Assembly: GCA_033557465.1 (NCBI GenBank)
Contig: JAWIIG010000038.1
Coordinates: forward strand, 496,001-560,000
Source: Ichthyophis bannanicus
Taxonomy: Eukaryota > Chordata > Amphibia > Gymnophiona > Ichthyophiidae
Direction: 5' to 3'
DNA length: 64,000 nt
The translations under genes were made by a program, and so were the position numbers. This document shows, piece by piece, positions 52,876 through 64,000 of this stretch (its first letter is position 1; each line of letters starts with the position of its first letter). Under the pieces are notes generated by a model. That model saw only the letters and a list, made by a program, of their open reading frames with translations, searched no databases and was not told the DNA's origin.

Positions 52876-54504
52876 AGCTCCTACTCTCCGATCCTTCTGT
52901 GTTCAGGCTACTGGAGTGCTGGTTTCCATTGAACACAGGGGTCCTACTGTAGTCTGTAGCTACGGACTTAATTGCTGCTGCTCACGGCTCCCCTTGAGGC
53001 CGATCGTGTTTTTCACTTTGGGCTTTCGGTAGCCTGTAGCTGAGGAGTCCCATATGTGAGGACTGACTTCTTGCTTATTCCCAGAGAAAGTGTAGTTACT
53101 CACCTGTAAAAGGTGTTCTCCAGGGACAGCAGGAATCAGTCCTCACAATCCTCCCTCCTCCCCTTGGAGTTGCTCCTTTACCATCTTATTTTTGCCATCT
53201 TTTAGCTATGTCTTCTGACTGAACAAGATGATGGGAAGGGAACCACGCATGCATGGTAGCATCTCCCAAAGGCTTTCTTTGAAAGCTAGGAGAATGCATC
53301 CACGAGGGCTCCATCAGTGCCGATGTCACCCATATGTGAGGACTGATTCCTGCTGTCCACGGAGAACATCTTTTATAGGTGAGCTTTGTCTTCTGTCCAG
53401 TGCTGTTACCCATAGGTTCCAGGACTGGTGGGACAGTGATCGAGCAAGAAGAGCTATGAGGCTCCTGAAGGAGGTTGGTAAATCTGGGCCCTTGCCCCCC
53501 TTCCCTGTCATTGTCCCATATCTGCTTGTTATGCTCTTTTACTACTTTTTGTTGCATTTTTAATTCGGTCCTATTTTTTTTAATTTGCTCTCTGTGGGCA
53601 GCTGAGGAGGCCCTTCACAGATTTCATCGGCCGGCCCGCCAGGCGCAAGGATTCCCTTACTGTTCGGGGTTTCCCCTCCAACACAGTTTTGTTTTTTTCC
53701 ACCAGGCTTTGCAGCTTTCTCTTCTCTAACTACATTGATCTCAGCCTTAATGTCAGATGCACAGAGATGTGTTGCTTGCAGCTCCCATCGTGTAAACTCT
53801 GCAGTTGGCTCTTTTGCCCCGAGTGTGATGGAAAAGCCTCAGATCACCTTTTGATTGGCAATGTTAGGATCCCCCCATGATGAGCCAGGGTCCAGTGACA
53901 GTTTTGCTGCCCCTGCTACATTTCCTGTGATTTTTGCTGGCTGAAATGGTGGCCATCTTGGATGGCCTTGTTATTCTGGTTGAGAGGAGGTTGGCAAAGC
54001 AGTCGCAGGCTTTTGCTTTCTTTAATCACCAGCTGCTGAAACAGCTTCCGGCTGTTTTCAGTCTTTGGTAGCTACATGGTAACCTCCCTAGAAAGGCTTT
54101 GGGGTCTTGACCTCTTCTACTGAGGACTTGGGAGCCTTCTGGGGTCTCCCCCTCTAGCGGCAAGGAGATCAAGCACTTCCGCTCTTCAGTTTTGCCTGTC
54201 TGTTTTTCAAAGAGACCTGTCTAGTCCTCCTGGAGGGAAGGCTGGGGGTGGGGGGGAGGATGCCCTGTCTCCTTCGGGTGAATCAGCAGAGGGGGAGGCA
54301 AATTGCCCCTGGTGGAGAGTGTGGATCTGATGGTGATCTGCTGTTCTCCTCCCTGACTCGGGATGCCTTCACAGCTCTACGCATTGCAGAGCCTCCTCTA
54401 GAGGAGATTTCACAAGTGAACCCAATCCTGGAAGGGTTGAGACAGCAGTCCTTCTTCTTTTTTCTACTTGAGCCCCTTGCAAAATCTTGTGTCCCATTGA
54501 AGTC

Positions 54505-54690
54505 CTAACTTGGCTGTATCCTCTGTCCCAAGGGGAGACAAAACAGCTTTTTGGAGTTTCCAAGGTGGATGCCCTTGTTACTGCAGTAACAAAGCACACT
54601 TCCATTCTGGTGGAAGGTGGGCCTCTGATGAAGGAAGCCTGTAATAGGAAAATAGTCAAGTTCCTCAAGAGATTCTTAGGCTATGACTGA
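54505..54690 (+). pseudogene. DIRS Gag fragment (LAP2alpha-type), family B copy 2
   Basis: The frame reads LTWLYPLSQGETKQLFGVSKVDALVTAVTKHTSILVEGGPLMKEA, the same Gag block as at 6330-6480 in copy 1. It is cut right after CNRKIVKFLKR by the foldback insertion; weakly related coding sequence resumes after 55648. Confidence 0.7.
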
Positions 54691-55634
54691 TGACAATATG
54701 TATCAGTTAGCCTATAACATTCAAATAACCACATGAGCACTATTTCTAGAATAGGAACACAAAGGTCTCAGAAAAAACTCTCCTGTTACTTCTTAGAGTT
54801 AAAATATGTTCGGTTACTTAATGAGACAAACTCTGTCGAAAAAACAGATTCATCAAGGTAAAAAACATCATGCCTACTGACTTTTTTTTTTACTTGTTTT
54901 ATGTATTATCTAATGGTGAGAATTAAACAACTGGTATGTATTTTTATATTACGTGGTAGAGATGAATAAGGTCCTCCATTAGATAATACATAAAACAAGT
55001 AAAAAAATATGTTAGTAGGCATGACATTTTTTACCTTGATGAATCTGTTTTTTCGACAGAGTTTGTCTCATTAAGTAACCGAACATATTTTAACTATAAG
55101 AAGTAACAGGAGAGTTGACAAAAACCCCTGATGAAACCCGCTGGCTGTGAAACGCGACACGGTACCAAGCGTCGGGGAATGAAGAAAGCAACCTGAGATA
55201 TCTACCATCATATTTCCTATGAGAATAAAACAACCGTGATTAATTTTTGAGACACCAACTGAGAAAATCACAAGAGATAAGTCTTACTATTTTCTGCATT
55301 ATTTGGCGCATCATGAGAATAAAATAGATGCAGTATCTCATTGGACTGTAACTACAGAGTAGTAAGACATTGGATTGAAAAAAATAGCAAACTGTAAGAA
55401 CCAAGGTCGTTGATGCATAACAGGCACGAGTTCAGGATATAGCCTGAGTTACAATGCCCATTTCAGTCTGAGACCTTTGTGTTCCTATTCTAGAAATAGT
55501 GCTCATGTGGTTATTTGAATGTTATAGGCTAACAGATACATATTGTCATCAGTCATAGCCTAAGAATCTCTTGAGGGACTTGACTATTTTTGACATACAG
55601 ATTAACTCTCAGTAATTTGACCAAAAAATATATA
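54654..55634. mobile_element. Foldback insert with 14-bp flanking duplication
   Basis: TGTAATAGGAAAAT occurs at 54640-54653 and again at 55635-55648, bracketing a 981-bp insert in the DIRS Gag. The left 250 bp (AGTCAAGTTCCTCAAGAGATTC ... ATGTATTATCTAATGG) are complementary to two separated blocks on the right (54975-55115 and 55480-55585). The right arm therefore has an extra 360-bp middle segment, which contains a hammerhead-like motif. No reading frame is coding. A non-autonomous element related to Penelope-like or retrozyme elements is possible. Confidence 0.6.
55125..55178 (+). ncRNA. Hammerhead-ribozyme-like core
   Basis: CTGATGA at 55128-55134 is followed after 14 nt by GAAA (55149-55152), then CGC...GCG (55153-55155 with 55169-55171) and TC, with CCC before (55125-55127) and GGG after (55174-55176). 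This is the hammerhead order CUGAUGA - stem II - GAAA - stem III - UC with a 3-bp stem I. Stem II is imperfect: ACC pairs with GGCT with one mismatch, and two unpaired bases precede GAAA. It could be a decayed ribozyme. Type I hammerheads with short stem III are known from Penelope-like retroelements. Confidence 0.4.
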
Positions 55635-55721
55635 TGTAATAGGAAAATGACTATCTTGGAATGCCTTCTTTTCTGGCGCTGTGAGCACATGGGCATTTCT
55701 GCTGGCCTAGTGGCCCAATTT

Positions 55722-56590
55722 TGTTTGTTTATTTAGGACTTTATATACCGCTGTTCTGTAGAAAGGCAAAGTGTTTTACAAATATAAGTAAAAATAGAGG
55801 AAGGAACATTATAAACTGATAGGAAAGAGATTACCCTTGTACTGGAGCCAGCAATTGCTGGACAGCCTCTAGTTGTCTGTGGTATACTGCGGATGAGCAG
55901 TGACAAGACTCCAAAGCCAGTAGGAGGTTTAAAGAAAAATACACTTTATTTTCATGATAAACACCCAAGCAAACTATCCTGGCCCTTCTTTGGCCTGCAA
56001 TACACATAGGGTTAAAGACACACTGTTGTTCCAAAGTTTTCCTCAACTGTAACAGTTCCTTAATTAGTCTTAGCAGGGCTGGTCTGCTGGGTGAGAGAAC
56101 GCTGTTGCAACACAGACATTTCTAAAATAAGAAAACAAACTGGTTCTTCTCAAAGTTCCTTCACTCTGGGGCACAAGTCAGTAGTACTCTTTCAGTCCTT
56201 AGCAGCAGGGCAGCATATCCACAATTAAAATAAGCAGCAGCTCTCTATAGCACAAGAGACCTCCAGCTGGGTAGAAATCTAGCAGCAAGGCTGAACACAT
56301 AGCAGCAAACTTAAACACAGCTCCTACCTTATCAGCAGTCTCTTTTCACAGATAAGTGGTCACTGCATACTCCAGAGAACCCCCGGGCCCCTCTCTCTCT
56401 CCAGGTCTCCTGCTTTCTGAGTTAAATCCTGGGACAGGGCCATACCCTCCCTAGGCACTCTCCAGCTTTTCCTCTTAAAGAGACAGGGGTTTAAGTTCTT
56501 ATCAGAGCAATACCTCCCTTGTGCTAAGCTTGACTGGGGATTTTCCCTCCAGGGGATGGGGAGTTTCTTATACACTCCATCACAGGGTCT
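55722..56590 (-). mobile_element. LINE tail plus LTR-like repeat, antisense
   Basis: TTTGTTTGTTTATTTAGGAC with TTATATACCGCTGTTC (55722-55760) is an L2-type 3' tail in reverse. From about 55830 a non-coding CT-rich sequence ends CACTCCATCACA (56582), resembling the TCACA-ending repeats at 15277 and 30421. AATAAAGTG is read on the minus strand near 55945. Boundaries between the two parts are uncertain. Confidence 0.4.
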
Positions 56591-57082
56591 AAGTCAGAGC
56601 CTGGAGTGTCTTTTGTTGCAAATACCCTGTACAACTTCATTGGAAGCTCTTCTGAGGCGGCAGCTGTGTTGGCCTGGAAATGGCTGTGGTTCCAGAATTG
56701 GGCAGCAGATGCAGCAATCCAAGCTGTAACTTAGTAAACTCCACTGGAAGGCTGCTCTTTAGGGAGGACCTGGAGAAGCTGGAATAAACCTTGGAGAAGC
56801 TTGCCCACAGAGGCTCCCAGAAGATAGGTCCAGAGGGTCCAGGGACGTCTCTTCCTCCTCTTGTTTTAAGCACAAGAAGGGGCAGTTCTTTCAGGGGTCC
56901 CAGTGATCTCGGGATGCAGCTGAGACTTTCGGAAGTGGTAAGCCCTCACAATGAGATTTGGTGGGTCACATCCAAGGGGACCAGCATCAGAGGGAGTCTC
57001 TGGCTGTTTTAATCAGAATGGCCCCATATCAGATTGGATCAATGGGTCCTCAAGATTCTCAAATATGGACACACTCTAGAGT

Positions 57083-58300
57083 TTGCAGAACTTTTCTGAG
57101 ATGCCTTTGTGGAAGCTCCTTGCAGCTCCCTGGCCAAAAGAGCAATGGCAGAGGAGACTTGCCAGCATTTCTGCAGGTGTAGGCTATTATACCCATGCTC
57201 GCCACAGAGCTGGGCCTGGGGTGGTATTCCATTTATTTCATGATCCCAAAAAAGATGGATCCTTTGTGCCCATTCTGGATTTGAAGGTGTTCACTGCCAG
57301 TTTAGAGTTCCCCACTTTCACAGGGAAATGCTTAGGTCAGTCATTGTAGACCTCCAGCAAGGGGACCTCCTTTGACCTATCCAAGATGTACCCATAAGAA
57401 GTTCCTCTGATTCTGCCAATTCCAATTTCTGCCCTGCCTTTTCATCTGGCCATGGTCTCTTGCATCTTCTCCAAGATCATGATGGTGCTAGTGGCAGTTT
57501 TCTTGCGCAAGCAAGGGATCTGGGTTCATCTGTATCTGGATGACTGGCTGATCCAGTCTGACTCCATGAAAAGGTCTAGGGAGGAAATGGCCCAGGTGAT
57601 CTGGTGGCTCGAGAAGCTGAGCTGGGTGATTAACTAGTTCCCTCCCAGATTTTTGAAGATCTGGGTGCCCACTTTAAACCCCTGCATTTGCAGAGTGTTT
57701 GTCATCCTGGACAGGTTGGTCAAGCTGCAGTCCCATCTCTGGGGATTTTGTTTTCAGGCAGCTCCCAGGGCATGTGTCTACTTGCAGCTCCTGGGCTTGA
57801 TAGCATCAACCCTTGAGCTTATGCCAGACACACATATGCTCCCTGCAGGTGCATCTCCTGGCTTTTTGGTCTCTCTGCTCCCAGATATTCGGCAGCATCT
57901 GCTTCTTCCCCAGAAGATCAAGGAGGAATTGGCTTGGTGGCTACTATCTCACCTTCTAATGGACGAGATGCCTCTGGAGGGAGTGAATTGGGTGATATTC
58001 ACCACAGATGCCAGCCTGCTGGACTGGGAAGCCCACTGTCTGGGTCAGCTTGTATAGGGGCACTGGTCCCTTCAATAAGCCTCGATGAATCAGCAGACTG
58101 GAGGCCAGGGCAATCTCTCTGGCTCTGGTTCTCAGACAATGCCATGGTGATAGTGTGGATCAACAAACAGGGAAGAAGTCACAGGGCAATGGAGGTGTTC
58201 GGAGGCCCATCTAATGACTTTTTTGGAAGCTCCCAAAGTGGGCACAGACAACATGAAGGCCAACTTCTTGAGTCAAAACATGGTGGACCCTATTGAATGG
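57083..58300 (+). pseudogene. DIRS RT / RNase H, family B copy 2
   Basis: VVFHLFHDPKKDGSFVPILDLK (fingers), then a separate frame with GIWVHLYLDDWLIQSDS (polymerase YLDD and Trp both present), VNWVIFTTDASLLDW (RNase H) and MVIVWINKQGRSHRAM. The parts lie in three frames with stops between them. The palm motif A block is lost to frameshifts around 57300-57450. Confidence 0.75.
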
Positions 58301-58319
58301 AAACTCAGCAGCCACGCAT

Positions 58320-59650
58320 TCAGCTTTATTGTTTGTAGGTTTTGTCTGCCTGTTTTTGACCTGATGGCCACTCAGGGGAATGCATACAGAACATTTTTAG
58401 CCACAGGAGGGATTCACTGTTGGTGGGCCTGGATGCCCTGTCTCAGGAATGGCCCCAGGAAAGGCTCCTGTATGTATTTCTCCTTTGGCCCTCAGTGAAT
58501 CGAGGCCTACACAGAATTCAGTCTCTCCTATAGCTTGTTCGTTCTAGTCCCACCTTACTGGCCATGAGGCCATGATATGTGGGTCTCTTGTGCCTGTTGG
58601 TGGGGGCCTTGTCTATTGCTACTTCAGGATAGGGGGCTTCTGTAGCAGGGTCCCATGGTCATGGAGGATCCTGTTGCCCTCTTGCTTATGGCCTGGCCCT
58701 TGAAAGATATAAGAAAGGCTACTCTGAAGTGGTAGTTGAAGTGGTAGTTGACACTCTTCTTAAGAACTGGAGGGCCTCTACTTCACTGACATATGTAAGC
58801 ATCTGGAGGGTCTTTGAGAGGTGATGTTCCTCTCAAGACCTAGAGGCCATGAAAACAGACATAGCTGCTGTTCTGTCCTTCCTATAGTCTGGGTTACACC
58901 ATTAGCTCTGAACTCTCTCAAGATTCAAGTAGTGGCCCTTACATGCTACCATGGATAGGTTTAGGGTGTGTCATTAGCAACACACTCTGTGTCCCACCTC
59001 CACAAAGGGACATAGCAGATCCGGCAACCTGTGCATCCCATTGTTCCATAGTGGAGGCTTTCTTTGGTGTTGAAGGCACTGAAAGATTTGCAACCTTAAG
59101 CCTATTTGGAAGGCTTCTCTCAAGGATTTGACTCTGAAGGTGGTGATCCTGGTGGCTATTGCATCTTCGAAGTGGTTGTCTGAGCCACAGGCCTTGCCCT
59201 ATTGGGAACCTTTTCTGATCATCTCAGTGGTGTCTGTCTCTTTGAGGACCATGCCATCCTTTCTCCCAAAGATGCTGTCTTCCTTTCTCTTTAATCAGAC
59301 AGTGTTCCTGCCTTCTGTTTTGGAGGAGAACCATAAGAAAAACCTTTTGCTGCATCTATAGGAGGTGATGAAGACATTCTTGAAGTATATGGTCCAAGGA
59401 AAGGTCAGGTGACGGCCATGTCCTGAATTGCTCAATGGATTAAGAAAGCTATTAGTTCAGCCTGCCTTCTGTGTGGGAAATGCGTGCTGGAAGGACCCCA
59501 CTAGGGCACAAGCTTTCTTTTGGGTGGAGTCTGTCTTTGTGTCTCTGGAAGATACCTGTTCATCACTGAGAACCTTTGTAAAAGAGCTGGAATAATGGTG
59601 TCTTTGGCAGAGCAGTTCTGTCTGGAGCATTGTCTTTCTCCCATCCTGGG
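58320..59650 (+). pseudogene. DIRS recombinase region, family B copy 2
   Basis: VFDLMATQGNAYRTF opens the linker region; RFATLSLFGRLLSRI, LSSFLFNQTVFLPSVLEENHKK and QAVLPTF-like pieces follow, matching FLLNQEVVLPTFFP of family A in part. The H-x-x-R and Tyr blocks are not clearly readable. It is heavily decayed. Confidence 0.5.
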
Positions 59651-59659
59651 TCATGACTG

Positions 59660-60480
59660 CTCAGATATGTTCCACTTGTCTGGACTAGTCTAGCAGCATG
59701 ATAAGGAAGGAGAAATATTCTATAATTGTTAATTTCCTTTCTTTGAATCCTGGTAGACCAGTCCAGAACCCACCCTGGAAAGACTTCTCCTACAGGCATT
59801 GGCATTCCTAGCCCCCTTGGCACTTGGGGCAGGTGCCCCTCCCCATGTCCAGTGCCCCCGCATGGCATGGTGCTATGTGCTGCAACTCACACCCCTTTCC
59901 CCCTACCGGGTCCAAGGAGGCAGCACGGCACACATACTATAAAGCTCGCTTGCCACACTGCCTCTGTGGGCCAGCCGCTCTTCTCTCCTGGGCTGAAGTT
60001 TCGCGATTCACGAGACTTAACAGCACAACAAGCCATCTTTATGGTAAGTTCGCTGCACTGCCTCTATGGGCCCGGCAGGGGTACACCCCTCCCTCCCAGC
60101 CAGCACTGGGGCAGGCCATACCCACTGCCCTGCCTTTGGTACGCTGCTGCCTACAGTTTTGGGAGTATTGCTGCCTTTTAACTACATGGTCAATATCGGT
60201 AACTGGTGCAGAATTAGTGGTACTGTAAGAGAACCAAAAAGAGCTGTACAAAGTTTTATTCTTGTTAATACTTTTTATGAGTTTTCTCTGTTTTTCAGTC
60301 TTGCTTTCTGCTTGGGAAATTTCATACTGGCCTCTCTCAGTGCTGTACCAGTATATATACTAATGATGTCATCACTGAAAGTTGTTCTGATCTGCCTCAA
60401 ATTCTGTCTGGGGAGCATAACCTACCTGTCTGGACAGGTCTAGCTGTATTCAAGGAAAGTATGTGAACATCTATGGAAAA
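59660..60480 (+). mobile_element. DIRS-B 3' terminal region with internal insert
   Basis: TTCCACTTGTCTGGACTAGTC at 59669 and, inverted in function, CTGTCTGGACAGGTCTAGCTG...TTCAAGGAAAG at about 60428-60465 match the two halves of the terminus at 12630-13100. Between them, from about 59785 to 60230, is CG-rich sequence that does not occur in the other copies and is probably a MITE. Confidence 0.55.
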
Positions 60481-60692
60481 TGTTTCTTTAACATTGTTTC
60501 TGATAGTGTAAGATTATTCTGCCTATAAATCTACTGACATTCTTGGGTGCTAACCTCTAGGAGTGTACATGGTCAAAAAAAGAGTTTGTTTTGTGTTTGT
60601 TTAAAATTTCCTTATGTTTGATGTATTTGTTTTTTAGGTGGATTTTCCTTAAGCAATAGCTGCTATCATCAAAGGTCAAGTGTATCTGTGTA

Positions 60693-61564
60693 CATTCAAA
60701 CCTCGGTTTTCATGATTAATCCGTTCAAAAAAGTCTGACTAAAACCGAAACGTATGAAAACCGAAGCAATATTTCCCATAAGAAATAATGTAAATCCAAT
60801 TAATCCGTTCCAGACACCCAAAAATATTCACAAAAAATACATTTTATAGAGAATAGGTTAGGTTGTATTCCTTTGGGTAGTGGCTGCTTTAAGGCTGGAT
60901 CCCACAGGGCTTTGAGCTGGCTAACTGGTACCAGATGTTTTTTATATTTCTTCTTTTTTTTAATTATTTTTGCTTAACCTACAGTACCTTATTCTGTGCC
61001 GAGGGTGGTTTCCTGCTACTTCCTGGTGTGAGCTTTCTCTTTCTTCCCCTTCGCTGCTGGATGCCACTCGGGTTTCACTGCTCCTTTTTTCCCCTCCGAT
61101 CTTCCTGCCTTGTTCTTGCTCTCGCTACTCCCCGCAGCAGTCCCCCGACTCACTTTGCCTATCACAAGGCTGTCTGCTAGGCAGTCCCGCTCCCCGCCGG
61201 TTCTCTTACGTGGCTCCTGGTGCACGTTTGTTCTCCGACGCTCTCCCCAGCACTCCGTTGACTTGTCATCTGCACTATCACGCGGTTCCCCTCTCCGCTG
61301 CCACAATCTTCAATTTATGAATCCTCTGTTGGTTTCTGCGGCCCCTTCATTGCTCCGCTGCCCGATCGCTGCTAGGGAAGCACAAGGCTTTGTAATGGAG
61401 CTCTTCTACAACCCCGCCGTGGAGCCCGATGACGTCACCGGACCATTTCAAATTCTACGAAAACCGAGCGGACGTACGAGAACCGAGACAACATAGCAAT
61501 TAAAAAAATCATCGAAAACCGAAGCTAACGAAAACTGGGGCATACGAAAACCGAGGTTTGACTG
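60693..61564. mobile_element. pogo/Tigger-like MITE flanked by TA
   Basis: CATTCAAACCTCGGTTTTC at the left and GAAAACCGAGGTTTGACTG at the right form a terminal inverted repeat, directly flanked by TA on both sides (60691-60692, 61565-61566). Sub-terminal copies of AAAACCGAA occur on both sides. The centre is CpG-rich and carries no transposase motif. The TA duplication and terminus style fit Tc1/mariner-pogo elements. Confidence 0.75.
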
Positions 61565-61566
61565 TA

Positions 61567-62340
61567 GTTGTCTGTCTGTACGCATAGGTCGGTTTGCACT
61601 TGCACAGACAAACCTTTGAGTTCCAATAAAGGTAATTTCTGCCGACTGCAGCTAAGAACAGAGGGAGCCTGCCGGCAGGGATTCCATTCCCCCATGGCAA
61701 AAGAAAGTGGGAACTTAGCTGCCAAAAGGGGTGATACCTTCCTCCAGGGAGTCCATCCCCTGCCAGCAGGAAGAATGATCGGAGGCCACTGCTATGGCTA
61801 AAATGCATAGTGTCTGCCAGTGAGGATCCGAGGCCACTGCTATGGCCAAAGCCTTCAGGCAGAAGGACAGGAGCTGTGGCCTTAAAATGCCGGCTGGAAT
61901 CCCAAAGTCCTACCGGCATTTTAAAGCCACAAGGAAGAGCAGGCTGCTACAAGGAAGAGAATGAATGCAGCATCAAGGGAAGGGGTTGAGTTAGAACGGA
62001 GAGGATTTACAAAAGGGCGGGGTCTAGAAGGGAGAGGCAAAGCATAAGGGATGGGGCAGAGGTCGAAGAGGACAGGAGAAAGGAACAGAACCTAAGGGGG
62101 AGGTGGTATTAGAGAGAAACAGAAGAGAGGGTGGAAGGCAAGCTATGAAAGCCAGCAAAGGGGGATAGAGAGCAAGTTTGGGTGGGAGGGGGATAGTACT
62201 GAGTGGAAGTGAAGGAAGGAGAGTGCAGAAAGCAGAGCATTGAAGGGTCAGGAGAGGAAATTGGTAAGAGTGTGAGGGACAGGGAGTCAGTGCAGGAGGA
62301 GTGGAGAAAGTGCCAAGGGAGAGAGAAACCTGCCTGTCAC
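61567..62340. other. Unassigned stretch with one strong hairpin
   Basis: GTGGCCTTAAAATGCCGG and CCGGCATTTTAAAGCCAC (about 61876-61932) form an 18-bp-arm hairpin. The rest is purine-rich (61950-62340, G/A on the plus strand) without a recognisable gene. Confidence 0.5.
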
Positions 62341-62640
62341 AGCCACACATGCAGAGTCCCTGACATGCACATGCACACATGGAAGATTCGTTCCACACAC
62401 ACACGTACATACTGCAGCTTCTCAACACGCACACACACACACAAACACACACTCCCCCCTCACCAAACATACCACACCCACCACTTCCCCCCACACCCCC
62501 TTGCCCCAATACACACATACACATCCCAGCACCTTCTGACATCCCACCCTCGCATCTCCACAGATAAATAGCTAAACTCTCAGTGGAAGCAAATACTCAC
62601 ATCATACCATTGATTCACACACACACGTATACATAGTTCA
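62340..62640. repeat. CA-rich microsatellite region
   Basis: Interrupted (CA)n, best at 62390-62450, with CACACAC blocks continuing to about 62630. The frames over it are composition artefacts. Confidence 0.75.
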
Positions 62641-64000
62641 TATACACCATCAGTCTGTATGCCCATCCTGCTGCCCTTCAGAAAAACAATATACCATGGC
62701 TGTTTCAACCAAATCTCCCACACAGACATGCTGAGTCTAGGAATGGAGGAAAGGGAAAATGTGCCATTTTGTCATACGATGGTAGGCACGTATTGTATGC
62801 AGGAAGGAACTTAAAAATGCATGTAATCAATTGTATGTGCATTAATTTTCAGTTTTATTTGCATACGAGTGGCTTGTGTGCACTTTACATTTTTAGGTAA
62901 CCAAATGCACACTCATGAATGCATATCCCTACTAAATTCATCTTGTGTTTGTGGTCAGTGTTCATGGCGTATTCGGAAGAATGAGTGTGCTGTGATTGGC
63001 TACCAAAGCTTTATAGCCATACTGATAGGCCAGTACAATAAACTATACTGAACGTTTTCCTGGGTCAGCAGAAAGGTAAAGCTGGATCATTATGAATATC
63101 AAGAGAATATAAAACATTATTTTAGATTAAAAAAGATCCCATTGTTGAAAGCATGTGTGACCCTATGATGTAAATCCTGAGGTATACTATGCTTTATACT
63201 GTTTTGTTAACTACAGGAGGAAGGGGGAAATGTTGTATAAATTGGGCCTGTATTACAGCTTTGGAGCAAGACGCAAGCCGTATAGCTCTTCTTAAGTATT
63301 GGTTCTGTTCTGCAATTTAAAAAGAAATAAAATATTCAGTTCACGGTAAAGGAATTTTCTTCCCACTTCCATTAGCTTAGCTTAGCATCATAGCAGCAGT
63401 CCTGTGGATGAAGAATATGGCTTCCCACTCCTTATAAGCTTGACCCAAGCATTGCCTTGCTTGAATCATCTGGTGCCATGACAGCCGGTGCTTTTGCCTG
63501 TGTGATAAAAAGTGGATTGAATGTTTTGTGGAAACTATAATTGTCACTTAACAGGGTCACTTCAGAGCCAGTGTTCTTGGGTTTCCCCCTTCCTTCCCAT
63601 GGTAGTATCCGCAGATCTACTGTCAGTGCAAGGCTGATGTAATATAACAACTCTGTTATGAGCTTAGCTCCTGCAGCACACACATCCTATTCTCCATCTT
63701 TCCACCCTGTCACTGGAACGTAGATCTGGAGCCAGCATTTTTCTGGCTGGTAGATTTGAAAACATTTATTGGAGACTGGGGCAGCATTAGGATTCTTTTT
63801 TTTTTTTAATTTGCAGAGGGCTATCGGGCTGTAAGTCATGTTGGGTGAGATGTTTGGCAGCATACACCGAGATAGCCCCACAATGACCTGTTGTGTCCTG
63901 AAACAATTAAACTCCTGCAGTGATTCCAAAACACATCCTGAAGTGAAGTATGCAGGGGCTGGCAGCGTTGTTTTTTATGATTCTCTGAATAACTGCTGTC
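62641..64000. other. Unassigned stretch to window end
   Basis: No repeat family or coding motif recognised. An antisense frame at 63683-63432 has no family features. Confidence 0.4.

Larger units (their letters stand above)
50863..53385 (+). mobile_element. DIRS-like retrotransposon, family A copy 2 (5'-truncated)
   Basis: Reads GFYSKYFLMPKRTGGLRPVLDLHNL, then RT palm, RNase H, a recombinase and the 3' end with ATATGTGAGGACTGA repeats (53050-53150 and 53330-53375) inverted to the family's left terminus. Gag and the left terminus are missing; the left border is an L2 sequence. A 14-G run at 51922 marks a deletion between RNase H and recombinase. Confidence 0.85.
53390..59790 (+). mobile_element. 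DIRS-like retrotransposon, family B copy 2
   Basis: Gag remnants (54248-54690), RT with intact LYLDDWLI (57452-57637), RNase H with TTDASLLDW and WINKQGR (57990-58180), VFDLMAT (58350) and recombinase fragments (58700-59640). The terminal GTCTGGACTAGTCTAGCAGCATGA...TCTTTGAATCCTGGTAGACC block at 59670-59760 matches 12640-12720. It is interrupted by a foldback insert (54654-55634) and by LINE/LTR-like sequence (55722-56590). The left border next to the family A copy is approximate. Confidence 0.75.

Overview
This 64 kb window is vertebrate nuclear DNA made almost entirely of transposable elements. No bacterial, phage or organellar gene is present. The mix is tyrosine-recombinase retrotransposons (DIRS-like) with four substantial copies, L2-type and CR1-type LINEs, L1/Tx1-type remnants, tRNA-headed SINEs, hAT foldback MITEs, a mariner and a pogo-like MITE. 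DIRS elements are abundant in amphibians and scarce in mammals and birds. The mix suggests a large, repeat-rich amphibian genome, with a caecilian as my best guess; this is inference.

Layout. 0-4.9 kb: CR1 and SINE fragments, a loose DIRS terminus, a G/T-rich array and an L2 tail. 5.3-13.1 kb: a DIRS element (family B) split by two antisense L2 insertions. 13.1-18 kb: MITEs, a LINE tail and an LTR-like insert. 18.0-22.3 kb: a second DIRS type (family A) with an uninterrupted recombinase reading frame. 22.3-25.7 kb: SINE copies and one candidate host exon on the minus strand. 25.8-29.3 kb: a compact element built from sixteen 119-bp GC-rich tandem units, one intact L1-type ORF1, a short 3' UTR and an A-rich tail, bracketed by a 15-bp target duplication. 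30.4-32.1 kb: an LTR-like piece and a mariner transposase. 34.5-36.1 kb: a decayed antisense relative of the ORF1-only element. 38.4-40.8 kb: a second candidate host exon and a long antisense L2. 41-46.9 kb: two foldback structures, a C-rich minisatellite, an L1/Tx1 ORF2 tail and a polypyrimidine tract. 47.3-60.5 kb: an L2 carrying nested inserts that runs in frame into a family A DIRS, followed by a family B DIRS that carries a foldback insert with a hammerhead-ribozyme-like core. 60.7-62.6 kb: a pogo-like MITE and CA-rich sequence. The last 1.4 kb has no recognisable feature.

The most interesting object is the 25.8-29.3 kb element. The target duplication shows that the tandem array, the ORF1 and the A-tail were inserted as one unit, without any endonuclease or reverse transcriptase. 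Each 119-bp unit has a CACGTG E-box and a CTATAA box, and the inserted 5' end lies about 31 bp downstream of the CTATAA position. This fits an ORF1-only, HAL1-like retrotransposon driven by promoter monomers and moved by an L1-type enzyme supplied in trans. Host coding content is limited to two unidentified candidate exons on the minus strand, so the window is probably intronic or intergenic.
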